Origin: Deltaproteobacteria bacterium
GTDB taxonomy: Bacteria; Desulfobacterota; Desulfobaccia; Desulfobaccales; 0-14-0-80-60-11
Direction of reading: 5' to 3'
DNA: 25,906 bases
Assembly: GCA_023381945.1 (NCBI GenBank)
Contig: JAMCQY010000076.1
Coordinates: 3,552-29,457 of the forward strand
Shown: piece after piece, positions 1 to 7,070 of the stretch
Layout of the letters: every line of letters begins with the position of its first letter
Position numbering within the stretch: position 1 is the first letter of the stretch
The notes under the pieces: generated by a model
Databases searched by the model: none
The model's input: only the letters and a program-made list of their open reading frames with translations
What the model was told of the DNA's origin: nothing
Translations under genes and position numbers: made by a program

Positions 1-181
1 CTTGCGCCTTCGGAAGTCCCAAATATTTAGCTTCGTCTTCGGTCAAAGGTTTGGCAAATTTTACCGGGCCCAGCACCTGGCCCACTTTGGGCTCTGCCTC
101 GGCAAACAACGGTGCGGCGCAAAAACCAAGAACCAGCGCCAGACAACAACCCAGGGCGATGCCCTTCTTGCTCAATTTCAT
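1..181 (-). CDS. Secreted protein, N-terminal part only (possibly redoxin-like)
   Basis: The gene starts at ATG 181 and runs off the left edge, so only about 60 residues are visible. They begin MKLSKKGIALGCCLALVLGF, a typical signal peptide (Lys-rich start, hydrophobic core, likely cut after LFAEA). The mature part reads EPKVGQVLGPVKFAKPLTED, then EAKYLGLPKAQ. A GGGG-rich Shine-Dalgarno lies just upstream on the minus strand. The phrase resembles the start of periplasmic thioredoxin-like (redoxin) proteins that I recall from Desulfobacterota, where a YLGL segment precedes the CxxC domain. The CxxC region is outside the window, so this family call is a weak inference. Secretion is well supported. 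Confidence 0.6.
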   Translation of the reverse strand, partial: MKLSKKGIALGCCLALVLGFCAAPLFAEAEPKVGQVLGPVKFAKPLTEDEAKYLGLPKAQ

Positions 182-329
182 CCGTGGCCCCCTTATGGGA
201 TTTTTGCGCCTAATGATAATGCAACCAAGGGTAAACAGCAAGGAAAAGACGGTTCCGAGTTTCAAGTTTCGAGTTCCTGCCAAAAAACTTGCTTCTTTGC
301 CCCTTGGCGTCTTTGCGTGAGATAAAGAT
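182..329. other. Short intergenic spacer
   Basis: This 148-bp gap lies between the helicase-nuclease gene (3' end) and the secreted protein (5' end), both on the minus strand. It contains the Shine-Dalgarno of the secreted gene and a stretch at about 295-321 (ggcgtctttgcgtgag) that resembles a boilerplate spacer seen in many environmental genomes. Only one copy occurs in this window. I see no gene in it. Confidence 0.4.
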
Positions 330-1034
330 TCACTTAATAAAAAACCGCTCTTCCCGCCAATCCACCGGCAGCCGCACCAGAGCTCCCTGGCGGTGCTGGT
401 AGACGAGGTAGCCGTGTTGCGCCCCATGCTCAAAGAGACGATGAGTGAGGGCCACGTCCTGGCGGCAATAGGAGTCTAGTTCCTCCCACTTGCCCGCCGC
501 AAAAAGTTCCAGGGCCAGCAGGCCATCGCCGCTCTTCTTCTCCCCCAGGGTTTTGTCCGCCAGGTGATTAAGGGACAGCCGGGTTCCCAGGGCGGCGTAA
601 ACCTCCTCGAGGATGTCCAGGGTGGGCACCTCGGTGAGCCTGACCTTGGTATAGGGCTGCAGCACCCGGTAGTCGAACCGCTTGATATTGAAGCCCACCA
701 CCAGGTCAAGTTTGGTCAGGCGCTGGCCGAGCCGTTCCAGGTCGTGCTCGCGGTAGGTGGTGGCGACCCCGGTGTGAGTCTCGTGGAGCACCGCCAGCGA
801 GACCCCCATGAGGTGGCATTGGCCCCAACCGCCCACATCGGCCGCAGAGCAACGGGTCTCCAGGTCCAGCACGCCGATCTGGCGCTGGGTGAGCCAGGTG
901 CCGCCGGTGATGGGCTCGTCGGCGGTGGGCGGAGGGACCGTCGGGGGCTCGGCAAAGGGGAATTCGGGATCGCCTTCGGGCTCCTCCAACCCCAGGAGCA
1001 TGGCGGCGATGCTGACTGCGGCCTCTTTGTCCAA
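330..1034 (-). CDS. MrfB/YprB-like RNase H-fold exonuclease domain, severed C-terminal part of helicase-nuclease fusion
   Basis: This 234-aa frame begins at an internal Met and holds an RNase H-like 3'-5' exonuclease domain of the YprB/MrfB type. Visible motifs are DLET (residues 57-60, metal-binding Asp and Glu), GFNIKRFDYRVL (second acidic motif) and YCRQDVALTHRLF (third, with Asp). Reading upstream of the Met in the same frame gives the cysteine cluster CPCEDGCPYCIHSPKC, which ends the DUF1998 region of YprA/MrfA helicases. This is therefore the C-terminus of the upstream helicase, put out of frame by the 22-bp duplication at 1115-1158. In Bacillus subtilis MrfA and MrfB are separate proteins that repair mitomycin C damage. 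Whether this piece is translated on its own is unknown. Confidence 0.8.
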   Translation of the reverse strand: MDKEAAVSIAAMLLGLEEPEGDPEFPFAEPPTVPPPTADEPITGGTWLTQRQIGVLDLETRCSAADVGGWGQCHLMGVSLAVLHETHTGVATTYREHDLERLGQRLTKLDLVVGFNIKRFDYRVLQPYTKVRLTEVPTLDILEEVYAALGTRLSLNHLADKTLGEKKSGDGLLALELFAAGKWEELDSYCRQDVALTHRLFEHGAQHGYLVYQHRQGALVRLPVDWREERFFIK

Positions 1035-3252
1035 AGGCTTGTTGCCCGAGCCGCATTTGGGGGAGTGGATGCAGTAAGGGCAGCCGTCTTCGCAGGGGCA
1101 GGCTTGGGTGATTTCCCGGGAGCGGTTTAGCAGGTCCCCGGGAGCGGTTTAGCAGGTCCTCCAGGATGTCGTAGGCGCGAACCGAGAGACCTACACCGCC
1201 GGGGTAGCCGTCGTAAATGAAGATCGCGGCCCGGCCCACCTGGGGGTGCGCCGGGTGGGAGATGCCACCAATGTCATAGCGGTCCGCCAGGGCAAAGAGC
1301 GGGAACATGCCGATAAGGACGTGCTCCAGGGCGTGGATGCCGCCCATGAAATGGAGGCCTGCGGCATAAATCGCGTTTTTCACCGCATCGGGAATCTCCA
1401 GCCACATGCCCACGGTCTCAAAAATCTGCGGTGGCAGCTCCAGAGTAACCATTCCCAAAAGCTCCTGGCCCGGCAGGCGCCGCTTTTCATAGGACATGAT
1501 GTGTTCGGTGACCTTGAGCCGGCCGATGCGGGCCGTAAAACCCGCCACCTGACGGGTCTCGATGATCTCCAGGATTTCCGTCTCTTTTTCCGTCTGGATG
1601 CGGGTAAAATAGTTGGGCTCGATGGGGTTGACCCAGACGTTGCGGCGTTCCAGGTCCAATTTCTCTACCGCCCAGGTCTGGGCCTTGTGGAGATAGACCG
1701 CGCCGGGGTGGCACTCCCTTAGAGCCCGATGGCCGTCCACCGAGCCCAGGGGCCGCTTCTTGCCGGTCTGGAAAATGGCGAAGCTTTCACCCACCCCCCG
1801 GATATTCACTTCTTTTTGAGGAAAACGGTCCCGGGCGAACCAGGCGTCGCCCGCGGCGGAATGGAGCAAATAGCGCGCCCGCGTAAGGCTGGCGAGCACC
1901 GCCTTATGGTCCTCCAAATCAAAGAAGGTTTCACCCTTGACCTGGAGGGGCATCTCCTGGGCGGCGCAAGGCAGATGCGCCTTGACCACGTAAGGGTTAT
2001 CCGGGTCCACCACCGCGGTCTCCAGGGGTCGGCCGAAGAACTCGTCCGGGTTCTTGATGAAATACTGGTCCAGGGCGTCGGCCTGGGCCACCATAACGAT
2101 GAGGGAATCGCGGCCTTGACGGCCCACCCGGCCGGCCCGCTGCCGGGTGGTCACCATGGTGCCGGGGTAGCCCACCAGGAGGCAGACGTCCAGGCCGCCA
2201 ATATCGATGCCCATCTCCAGGGCGCTGGTGGAGATCACCCCCCGCATCTTGCCCGCGGCCATGGCCCGTTCGATCTCCCGGCGCTCCTCCGGCAGGAAGC
2301 CGGCCCGGTAGGAGCTGATGTAGCGCTTCAGTTCCGGCACCAGGCGCAGCGACCAGACGTGGATCAGTTCCGTGAGTTTGCGGGACTGGGTAAAGCAGAT
2401 GGTATTGAAGCCTTCCCGCACGGCCTTTGCGAAAATCTGGGCCGCCACGGAGGGCGCTCCGGAAGGCGGGTTGAGAAAGAGAAAGTGACGGCCGGGTTGG
2501 GGGGCGCCGCTTTCCGAGATCGTCTCAACTTCGAGGCCGGTTAGTTGTCTGACAAAAATTTCGGGCTGGGCAATGGTGGCGGAAGACAGGATAAACTGCG
2601 GATTGGCGCCGTAGTGGGCGCAGAGGCGCCGCAGACGCCGGAGCACCTGGGCCATGTGGCTGCCCATGATGCCCCGATAGGTGTGGACCTCGTCGATGAC
2701 CACGAACTTGAGGCGGGCAAAGAAGCCGGCCCATGAGGCGTGAAACGGCATTAAACCCATATGCAGCATGTCTGGATTGCTGATCAGCACATGGGGCGGG
2801 TTCGCTTTGATGGCCTGACGTTTAGAGGGCGGCGTATCGCCGTCATAAATGGCGGCGGAAAGAAATGGGGAGGGCAGGGCGGCGTCCAGTTCCTTCAGGG
2901 TTTTGAGCTGGTCCTGCTCCAACGCCTTCAGGGGGAAGAGATACAGGGCATGGCCGCCGTCGTCCTTGATGAGCGACTCCAGCACCGGCAGGTTATAGAT
3001 CAGGGTCTTGCCGCTGGCCGTGGGCGTGGCCACCAGCAGGTTTTTGCCAGCCCGGATGTGCTCCAACGCCTCGGCCTGATGGCGGTAGAGGCGGGGAATC
3101 CCTAATTGCTTCAGGGCCGCGGCAAGCTGCGGCGGCAGACCGGGATCATCCGGGCCATAGGCCGCCACCTGTTCAGGCAAATAGCGGTAATGGGCGACGA
3201 TATCGCGATGGTCAGCGGAGTCTTTCAGTGAGTTGATAAATGCTTGGAGCAT
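706..3252 (-). CDS. MrfA/YprA-like DEAD/DEAH helicase with DUF1998, frameshifted
   Basis: Superfamily 2 helicase, start ATG 3252. Motifs in order: Walker A ATPTASGKT (75-83), DEVH (187-190), SAT (224-226), motif V STSALEMGIDIGGLDV (341-356) and motif VI QRAGRVGRQGR (371-381). The DUF1998 region follows, with HALEHVLIGMFPLFALADRY and DGYPGGVGLS. This architecture matches YprA/MrfA, a DNA repair helicase of mitomycin resistance. Only residues 1-705 are genuine; from 706 on (GPAKPLPG...) the frame is shifted by the duplication at 1115-1158, leaving 143 nonsense residues that run antiparallel to nothing known. Removing one copy restores a 966-aa protein ending at 330 that carries the cysteine cluster and the exonuclease domain. 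Shine-Dalgarno is weak. The gene is either a real pseudogene or an assembly error. Confidence 0.85.
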   Translation of the reverse strand: MLQAFINSLKDSADHRDIVAHYRYLPEQVAAYGPDDPGLPPQLAAALKQLGIPRLYRHQAEALEHIRAGKNLLVATPTASGKTLIYNLPVLESLIKDDGGHALYLFPLKALEQDQLKTLKELDAALPSPFLSAAIYDGDTPPSKRQAIKANPPHVLISNPDMLHMGLMPFHASWAGFFARLKFVVIDEVHTYRGIMGSHMAQVLRRLRRLCAHYGANPQFILSSATIAQPEIFVRQLTGLEVETISESGAPQPGRHFLFLNPPSGAPSVAAQIFAKAVREGFNTICFTQSRKLTELIHVWSLRLVPELKRYISSYRAGFLPEERREIERAMAAGKMRGVISTSALEMGIDIGGLDVCLLVGYPGTMVTTRQRAGRVGRQGRDSLIVMVAQADALDQYFIKNPDEFFGRPLETAVVDPDNPYVVKAHLPCAAQEMPLQVKGETFFDLEDHKAVLASLTRARYLLHSAAGDAWFARDRFPQKEVNIRGVGESFAIFQTGKKRPLGSVDGHRALRECHPGAVYLHKAQTWAVEKLDLERRNVWVNPIEPNYFTRIQTEKETEILEIIETRQVAGFTARIGRLKVTEHIMSYEKRRLPGQELLGMVTLELPPQIFETVGMWLEIPDAVKNAIYAAGLHFMGGIHALEHVLIGMFPLFALADRYDIGGISHPAHPQVGRAAIFIYDGYPGGVGLSVRAYDILEDLLNRSRGPAKPLPGNHPSLPLRRRLPLLHPLPQMRLGQQAFGQRGRSQHRRHAPGVGGARRRSRIPLCRAPDGPSAHRRRAHHRRHLAHPAPDRRAGPGDPLLCGRCGRLGPMPPHGGLAGGAPRDSHRGRHHLPRARPGTARPAPDQT
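1115..1158. repeat. Exact 22-bp tandem duplication causing a frameshift
   Basis: Copies are 1115-1136 and 1137-1158, identical over 22 bases (each begins cccgggagcggtttagcagg on the plus strand). Because 22 is 7 codons plus 1, the second copy shifts the helicase frame exactly where the conserved cysteine cluster should start. With one copy removed the two flanking frames join perfectly. Confidence 0.97.
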
Positions 3253-3410
3253 ATAAATAAAGCTTTTCGGTTTTGCTTGAAAAATTTAAGAAAATAAAGA
3301 ACCGCAGTGTTAGGCGGTTCACGCGCCATAGAGGTGGTCGGCGCCGCATTCTATCCTCATTTTTAAATTATACTTGGGAACGATTCCAATATTCAAGCAG
3401 GACCATCTCC

Positions 3411-3866
3411 TCAGCATTGTAAAGTAATTCCTTTCTCGATATTAGCAAATATTTTACTAAATATTGGAATAGCAATAATAACTCCGGCTACAGAACTCAC
3501 AATTGCAACCATTGCTGTTGTTAATATAACACCTTTAACGCCGCCGAAAGGAAATGACGAAACAGATACGTTCAATTGTAAAATTATTCTTCTAACAATT
3601 TTATCAACCGTATTTATCCATCTAAAAGAAAATACGCAGCATAAAAATGCTCCAATAGATTCTATTATAAATAAAGAGGACAAAATAGCTTGGGTATGAA
3701 TATTAATATCTCCTTTAAATATATAGCCTGCTATTACACCAATGGAAACCAAATATATTGTAACCCCCTTAAGAAATAAATTAAAATGATGTTTATATAT
3801 ATCCATATACATATCTAAATGCTTAATTAATAAATCCTGTGTATTTACTTTTTTTACAAATCTCAT
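3411..3866 (-). CDS. AT-rich small membrane protein of unknown function
   Basis: 151 aa, start ATG 3866. I do not recognise the family. The N-terminal 28 residues are polar (TQDLLIKHLDMYMDIYKHH). Three or four hydrophobic stretches follow: about 30-50 (GVTIYLVSIGVIAGYIF), 57-80 (ILSSLFIIESIGAFLCCVF) and 107-140 (GVILTTAMVAIVSSVAGVII, long enough for one or two helices). An integral inner-membrane protein is likely. GC is about 25-40% in lines I counted, against about 60% around it, and codon use is A/T-ending, so recent transfer is likely. There is no clear Shine-Dalgarno. It sits downstream of the peptidase gene and the REP cluster, on the same strand. A small effector or pore role is possible but only a guess. 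Confidence 0.6.
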   Translation of the reverse strand: MRFVKKVNTQDLLIKHLDMYMDIYKHHFNLFLKGVTIYLVSIGVIAGYIFKGDINIHTQAILSSLFIIESIGAFLCCVFSFRWINTVDKIVRRIILQLNVSVSSFPFGGVKGVILTTAMVAIVSSVAGVIIAIPIFSKIFANIEKGITLQC

Positions 3867-3907
3867 ATCTTATACCGTCTGAAGATATAAATGATATTTT
3901 AAAAGCT

Positions 3908-4042
3908 GGTGGCACAGGCTTTCCAGCCTGTGCCGCGCAGGCCAATGCCTGCGGCCATCAAAAAATTATTAGGGATGGTAGGCACGGAGGCCTGCCCCAC
4001 CAGTTTATTTCAGGATGGCGGGCGGGGACGCCCGCCCTACCA
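3908..4042. repeat. Cluster of four REP-like palindromes
   Basis: Four hairpins occur in 135 bp: GGCACAGGCT/AGCCTGTGCC with a TTCC loop (3911-3934, perfect 10-bp stem); GCAGGC/GCCTGC (3937-3952); an imperfect one around 3979-4001; and GGCGGGCG/CGCCCGCC (4017-4036, perfect 8-bp stem). Units are flanked by GGTGG, CCACC or CTACC. The first unit shares a 22-bp core with the carB terminator at 19206-19229. They lie between two minus-strand genes, downstream of the M15-like peptidase. Confidence 0.85.
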
Positions 4043-4064
4043 ACTGGCCCCTGCCCCCTAACCC

Positions 4065-5144
4065 CTACTTCGTGCCCACGTCCACGTGCTGCCAGTCGGT
4101 GCTATAGTTGACGTGAGTCCATTCCTGGGGCAGGCGCATTCCCAGCCATTTAGCAGGCCGGAAGACCCAGGAAGGCATTTGCCGGGCATCGAGTTTGTGC
4201 ATGGCGTCCCGATTGAATTGGCGCAAGGAGCAGCTGACGGGGTTGGGGCAGCCGTCCACCACCCCTGGGTAGTTGATGTCATTCAGGTCCATGGCAAGAC
4301 CCAGGCGGTGGTTGGAGGCGGGGGCGTGGCGGCCGTGGTAAAGCTCAGCCAGGTTTTGAATACTGCACGGGACCACGGCGGCCGCCAGGGAATCGCCGTC
4401 GTTGTCCGGGAAACTGAGGCATTCCGCCGCCCCCGGCGCAGTCCGGTCGCTCACGGCATAGGTGTCTTCGCCGCCCCTTACCGTCACCAGCGGCACCCGG
4501 CGGGCAGGATCGTAATAGCCCTCCCGGAAGACGTACTCCAGGAGCAGGCCCGCAATGGGGGCGAACTTGCTGTTCACTTCAAACTGGATGGTTTCAGCCC
4601 GGTATGCGGTTTTGTTATTGATGTCGGCCATTTTGGGGGTAAACCAGACAAAGCCCGATTTGCGGGGGGTGGTCAGGGCTACGGTCTGCCATTTCTTCTC
4701 AAAAGCGGCGTAGGCCTGGAGCTTCTGGGACCGAGCCGGCACCCAGGCCGGCACGATCAGGGTGACCCCCACGCGATCGCCATTCGAGTGACGGCGGCTG
4801 CGCAGGTACTCCCAGTTGGGTTCCATTCCCGGGGGCAGCAATGCCCGGGTCTCCCGGCGCAATTCCACCAGCCGCCGCACGTCCAGCAACCGCTTGGCCA
4901 GGGCGATTTTTTGGAGACAGTCCCGGTCTCGATCAGCCGCCGACATTTGCGGAGCATAGTTCAAGGCTGCCTGGCGCAGAATCCGGGCGGCCCGGGGGGC
5001 CTGGGCAGACTCCAAAATTTTGGGATGCGGCGGGGTAGGGGAGGCGGCTCGCTCAGAGCCATCGGCGGCCAGTAATCTGCCAGAAAATATCAGCGCCAGA
5101 CCAAACGCCAGGAGCAAAGACTTCAGGGCGAACCTATATTGCAT
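4065..5144 (-). CDS. Secreted M15-like (D-Ala-D-Ala carboxypeptidase-type) peptidase
   Basis: 359 aa from ATG 5144. That start puts a good signal peptide first (MQYRFALKSLLLAFGLALIF, ending near RLLAA), whereas the longer frame to 5180 would need TTG and adds 12 polar residues. The C-terminal third has a metallopeptidase M15/LAS pattern: HRLGLAMD at about 279-286 (H-x6-D, zinc ligands), then EWTH (341-344) and WQHVDVG (His 353), supplying catalytic Glu and the last zinc His. LAS enzymes cut peptidoglycan peptides; this one would act in the periplasm. The N-terminal two thirds match no domain I know. Two cysteines (CPNPVSC) may form a disulfide. An amidase-like LAS relative is an alternative. 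No close operon partner is visible. Confidence 0.65.
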   Translation of the reverse strand: MQYRFALKSLLLAFGLALIFSGRLLAADGSERAASPTPPHPKILESAQAPRAARILRQAALNYAPQMSAADRDRDCLQKIALAKRLLDVRRLVELRRETRALLPPGMEPNWEYLRSRRHSNGDRVGVTLIVPAWVPARSQKLQAYAAFEKKWQTVALTTPRKSGFVWFTPKMADINNKTAYRAETIQFEVNSKFAPIAGLLLEYVFREGYYDPARRVPLVTVRGGEDTYAVSDRTAPGAAECLSFPDNDGDSLAAAVVPCSIQNLAELYHGRHAPASNHRLGLAMDLNDINYPGVVDGCPNPVSCSLRQFNRDAMHKLDARQMPSWVFRPAKWLGMRLPQEWTHVNYSTDWQHVDVGTK

Positions 5145-5355
5145 GTTATTAATTGTATGTGAGCCGGGAAGGGTAGTCAATTTGAGAATGAAAGAGTTGA
5201 CTGGTGTCGCTTACCGGGGGCCTGCACATGCATATATTATTTCTTTAACATATTCCAACGACAATCAAATTCTAACAAGAATATAACCTTTCAAAAATAT
5301 TGGAATCCTATGATGCCCCCGTTTAGCGAAAAATTCTTGATAGGGGGAGCAGTAC
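5145..5355. other. Divergent intergenic region, porin leader
   Basis: This 211-bp spacer separates the minus-strand peptidase from the plus-strand porin. It is AT-rich from about 5229 to 5300. A TGCCCCC run (5314-5320) can pair with the GGGGG of the porin Shine-Dalgarno (5343-5347, then CA after a two-base bulge), which could hide the ribosome site. Both promoters probably lie here, but I cannot pick convincing -35/-10 pairs. Confidence 0.4.
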
Positions 5356-7002
5356 ATGGGATTGCAATCATCCAAAGCAGGTTTTTTTACCAGGAGGAAA
5401 CCAGGAATCTTGGCCATGGTGATGCTGGGATGCCTGGCTCTGGCGAATATCGCGGTGTCCACCCCGGCCTGGGCCGTGAGCGCCGACGAGCTTCTGGACC
5501 TCATGGTGAGTGAGAAGGCTATCACCCCGGAAAAGGCCGAGAAAATCAAACAAAAGGCCCGGAAAATCGACCGGGTGAAAAAAACCGAAGAAGAGGCCAA
5601 ACGGGCCCGGGAGTTGGAGCAGGTCAAGCAGGAGGCTAAAGCGGAGGCCACCAAAGAGGCCAAGGCGGCAGCGAAAGCAGCCGTGCCGAAACCTGCCTGG
5701 AAGGTTTACTGGAAAAACGGCCTGCAGGTAGAGAGCGCGGACAAAAAACATCATGTAAAAGTGGGCGGCAGGATCCAGTACGATATTTCCAGTATCTCTT
5801 CACCTACCCGTCGCTTTGTCGATCAAGTTTCGGCAGATGAAGGGACCCGTCTTACCGGTTCCGGCACAGAATTCCGGCGGGCCAGGTTGTATATCGAGGG
5901 CACCGTTTACCAAGACCTCTTTTTTAAGGCGCAGTATGATTTTGCCGGCGGCGCCACGGCATTCAAGGATGTCTACCTGGGAGTTAAGGGTATCCCCTAC
6001 ATCGGGCATATCCGAGTCGGCCAGATGAAGGAACCCTGGTCGCTGGAAGAGCAAACCAGCAGCAATTTCATTACCTTCATGGAAAGAGCGTTGCCGAATG
6101 TGTTCTCCCCTGAGCGCAAAACGGGGGGCATGGTTTACAACACCGCCTTTAACAAGCGGTTATACTGGGGCGCGGGTCTTTTCTACAACACCAATGATGT
6201 GGGAGATGCCTACCAAAACTGGCAGAACTGGGACGCTACGGCGCGCCTCGCGGGAACCCCCATGTATGAGGACAAAGGCAGGCGTCTGGTTCACCTGGGT
6301 CTGTCTTACAGCCACCAGTTCCGCAACGACAATCCCAACGCCTTTACCTTGCGTTATCGGCAGCGCCCGGAGGCGCATATTACCGACGCCCGGACGGTGG
6401 ACACCGGAGGTATTGCCATCGCCCGGACGATATTCACGCCCGCAGGCATTCTGCCGTCCAATCAACGTCCCCTCATTGCGGTCGACGGCGTTGACCTGAT
6501 AAACCCCGAGTTCGCCATGGTTTGGGGTCCGGTCTCCATTCAAGGTGAATACACGCTGTCCGTAGCCAGCGCCAGCCGCAGGCTGGCCTTTCCTACCCGG
6601 AATCCTTTCTTAACCGGGAGTGACCCGACTTTCCAAGGGGCATATGCCTATATCAGCTACTTTCTCACCGGCGAACACCGAACCTACAAACAGAGTGGCG
6701 CCTGCTTCGACCGCATCAAGCCGAAGCATAACTTTAGCCTCAGGGGAGGCGGCTGGGGAGCCTGGGAAGCGGCCTTCCGCTGGTCCTATCTGAACTTGAA
6801 TAGTAAAGGGATATTTGGCGGTATAGAAAATGACTATACCGTCGGCCTGAACTGGTATCTGACCCCTAACGCCCGGTGGATGTTCAATTATGTATACGGC
6901 GACATCGGTCACCGCAATGTCACCCCGCGCCCCGGATATCCTTCAAATTACGCTGGCGGTTCAGTCAACGCTGTCCAAACTCGCTTTCAGATTGATTTCT
7001 AA
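5356..7002 (+). CDS. OprO/OprP-family outer-membrane porin with N-terminal coiled coil
   Basis: 548 aa, ATG 5356 with a strong AGGGGGAG Shine-Dalgarno. Residues 1-41 are a long signal peptide (TRRKPG, then a hydrophobic core, cut after TPAWA). Residues about 43-112 are Lys/Glu/Ala-rich and should form a coiled coil or periplasmic spacer. The rest is a beta-barrel of the phosphate-selective porin O/P family: KVGGRIQYD, RRARLYIEGTVYQDLFFKAQ, RVGQMKEPWSLEEQTSS and FMERAL are typical, and the protein ends NAVQTRFQIDF with the terminal Phe used by the barrel assembly machinery. The true substrate cannot be told; many members are not phosphate-specific. It ends 68 bp from the convergent methyltransferase gene, with a shared hairpin between. 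Confidence 0.9.
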   Translation: MGLQSSKAGFFTRRKPGILAMVMLGCLALANIAVSTPAWAVSADELLDLMVSEKAITPEKAEKIKQKARKIDRVKKTEEEAKRARELEQVKQEAKAEATKEAKAAAKAAVPKPAWKVYWKNGLQVESADKKHHVKVGGRIQYDISSISSPTRRFVDQVSADEGTRLTGSGTEFRRARLYIEGTVYQDLFFKAQYDFAGGATAFKDVYLGVKGIPYIGHIRVGQMKEPWSLEEQTSSNFITFMERALPNVFSPERKTGGMVYNTAFNKRLYWGAGLFYNTNDVGDAYQNWQNWDATARLAGTPMYEDKGRRLVHLGLSYSHQFRNDNPNAFTLRYRQRPEAHITDARTVDTGGIAIARTIFTPAGILPSNQRPLIAVDGVDLINPEFAMVWGPVSIQGEYTLSVASASRRLAFPTRNPFLTGSDPTFQGAYAYISYFLTGEHRTYKQSGACFDRIKPKHNFSLRGGGWGAWEAAFRWSYLNLNSKGIFGGIENDYTVGLNWYLTPNARWMFNYVYGDIGHRNVTPRPGYPSNYAGGSVNAVQTRFQIDF

Positions 7003-7022
7003 CGTCTGAAGCCCACCTTCAA

Positions 7023-7055
7023 GCCAGGGCAGAGGCGAAAGCGCTTTGCCCTGGC
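7023..7055. terminator. Hairpin between convergent genes
   Basis: GCCAGGGCA (7023-7031) pairs with TGCCCTGGC (7047-7055), and three more inner pairs including one G-U extend the stem to 12 bp. A weak T-rich tract (gatttt, about 7061-7066) follows on the plus strand. It sits between the porin stop and the convergent methyltransferase stop, so it probably ends both transcripts. Confidence 0.7.
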
Positions 7056-7070
7056 AATCTGATTTTGGCC

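Noticed and set aside
2..325. 107-aa plus-strand frame at the left edge
   Set aside because: The minus strand encodes a signal peptide with a ribosome site over the same bases; the plus frame has no domain features.
3300..3319. AACCGC/GCGGTT hairpin upstream of the helicase
   Set aside because: Only 6 bp with an 8-base loop and no T tract, and it sits at the 5' side of the helicase gene, not at a gene end.
3839..4111. A 90-aa plus-strand frame over the REP cluster (contains GGTGFPAC and WRAGTPALP)
   Set aside because: It is translation of the palindromes; such peptides are common false genes. No ribosome site.
4086..5075. 329-aa plus-strand frame opposite the M15-like peptidase
   Set aside because: The minus-strand frame has a signal peptide and zinc-site motifs; this one has neither.
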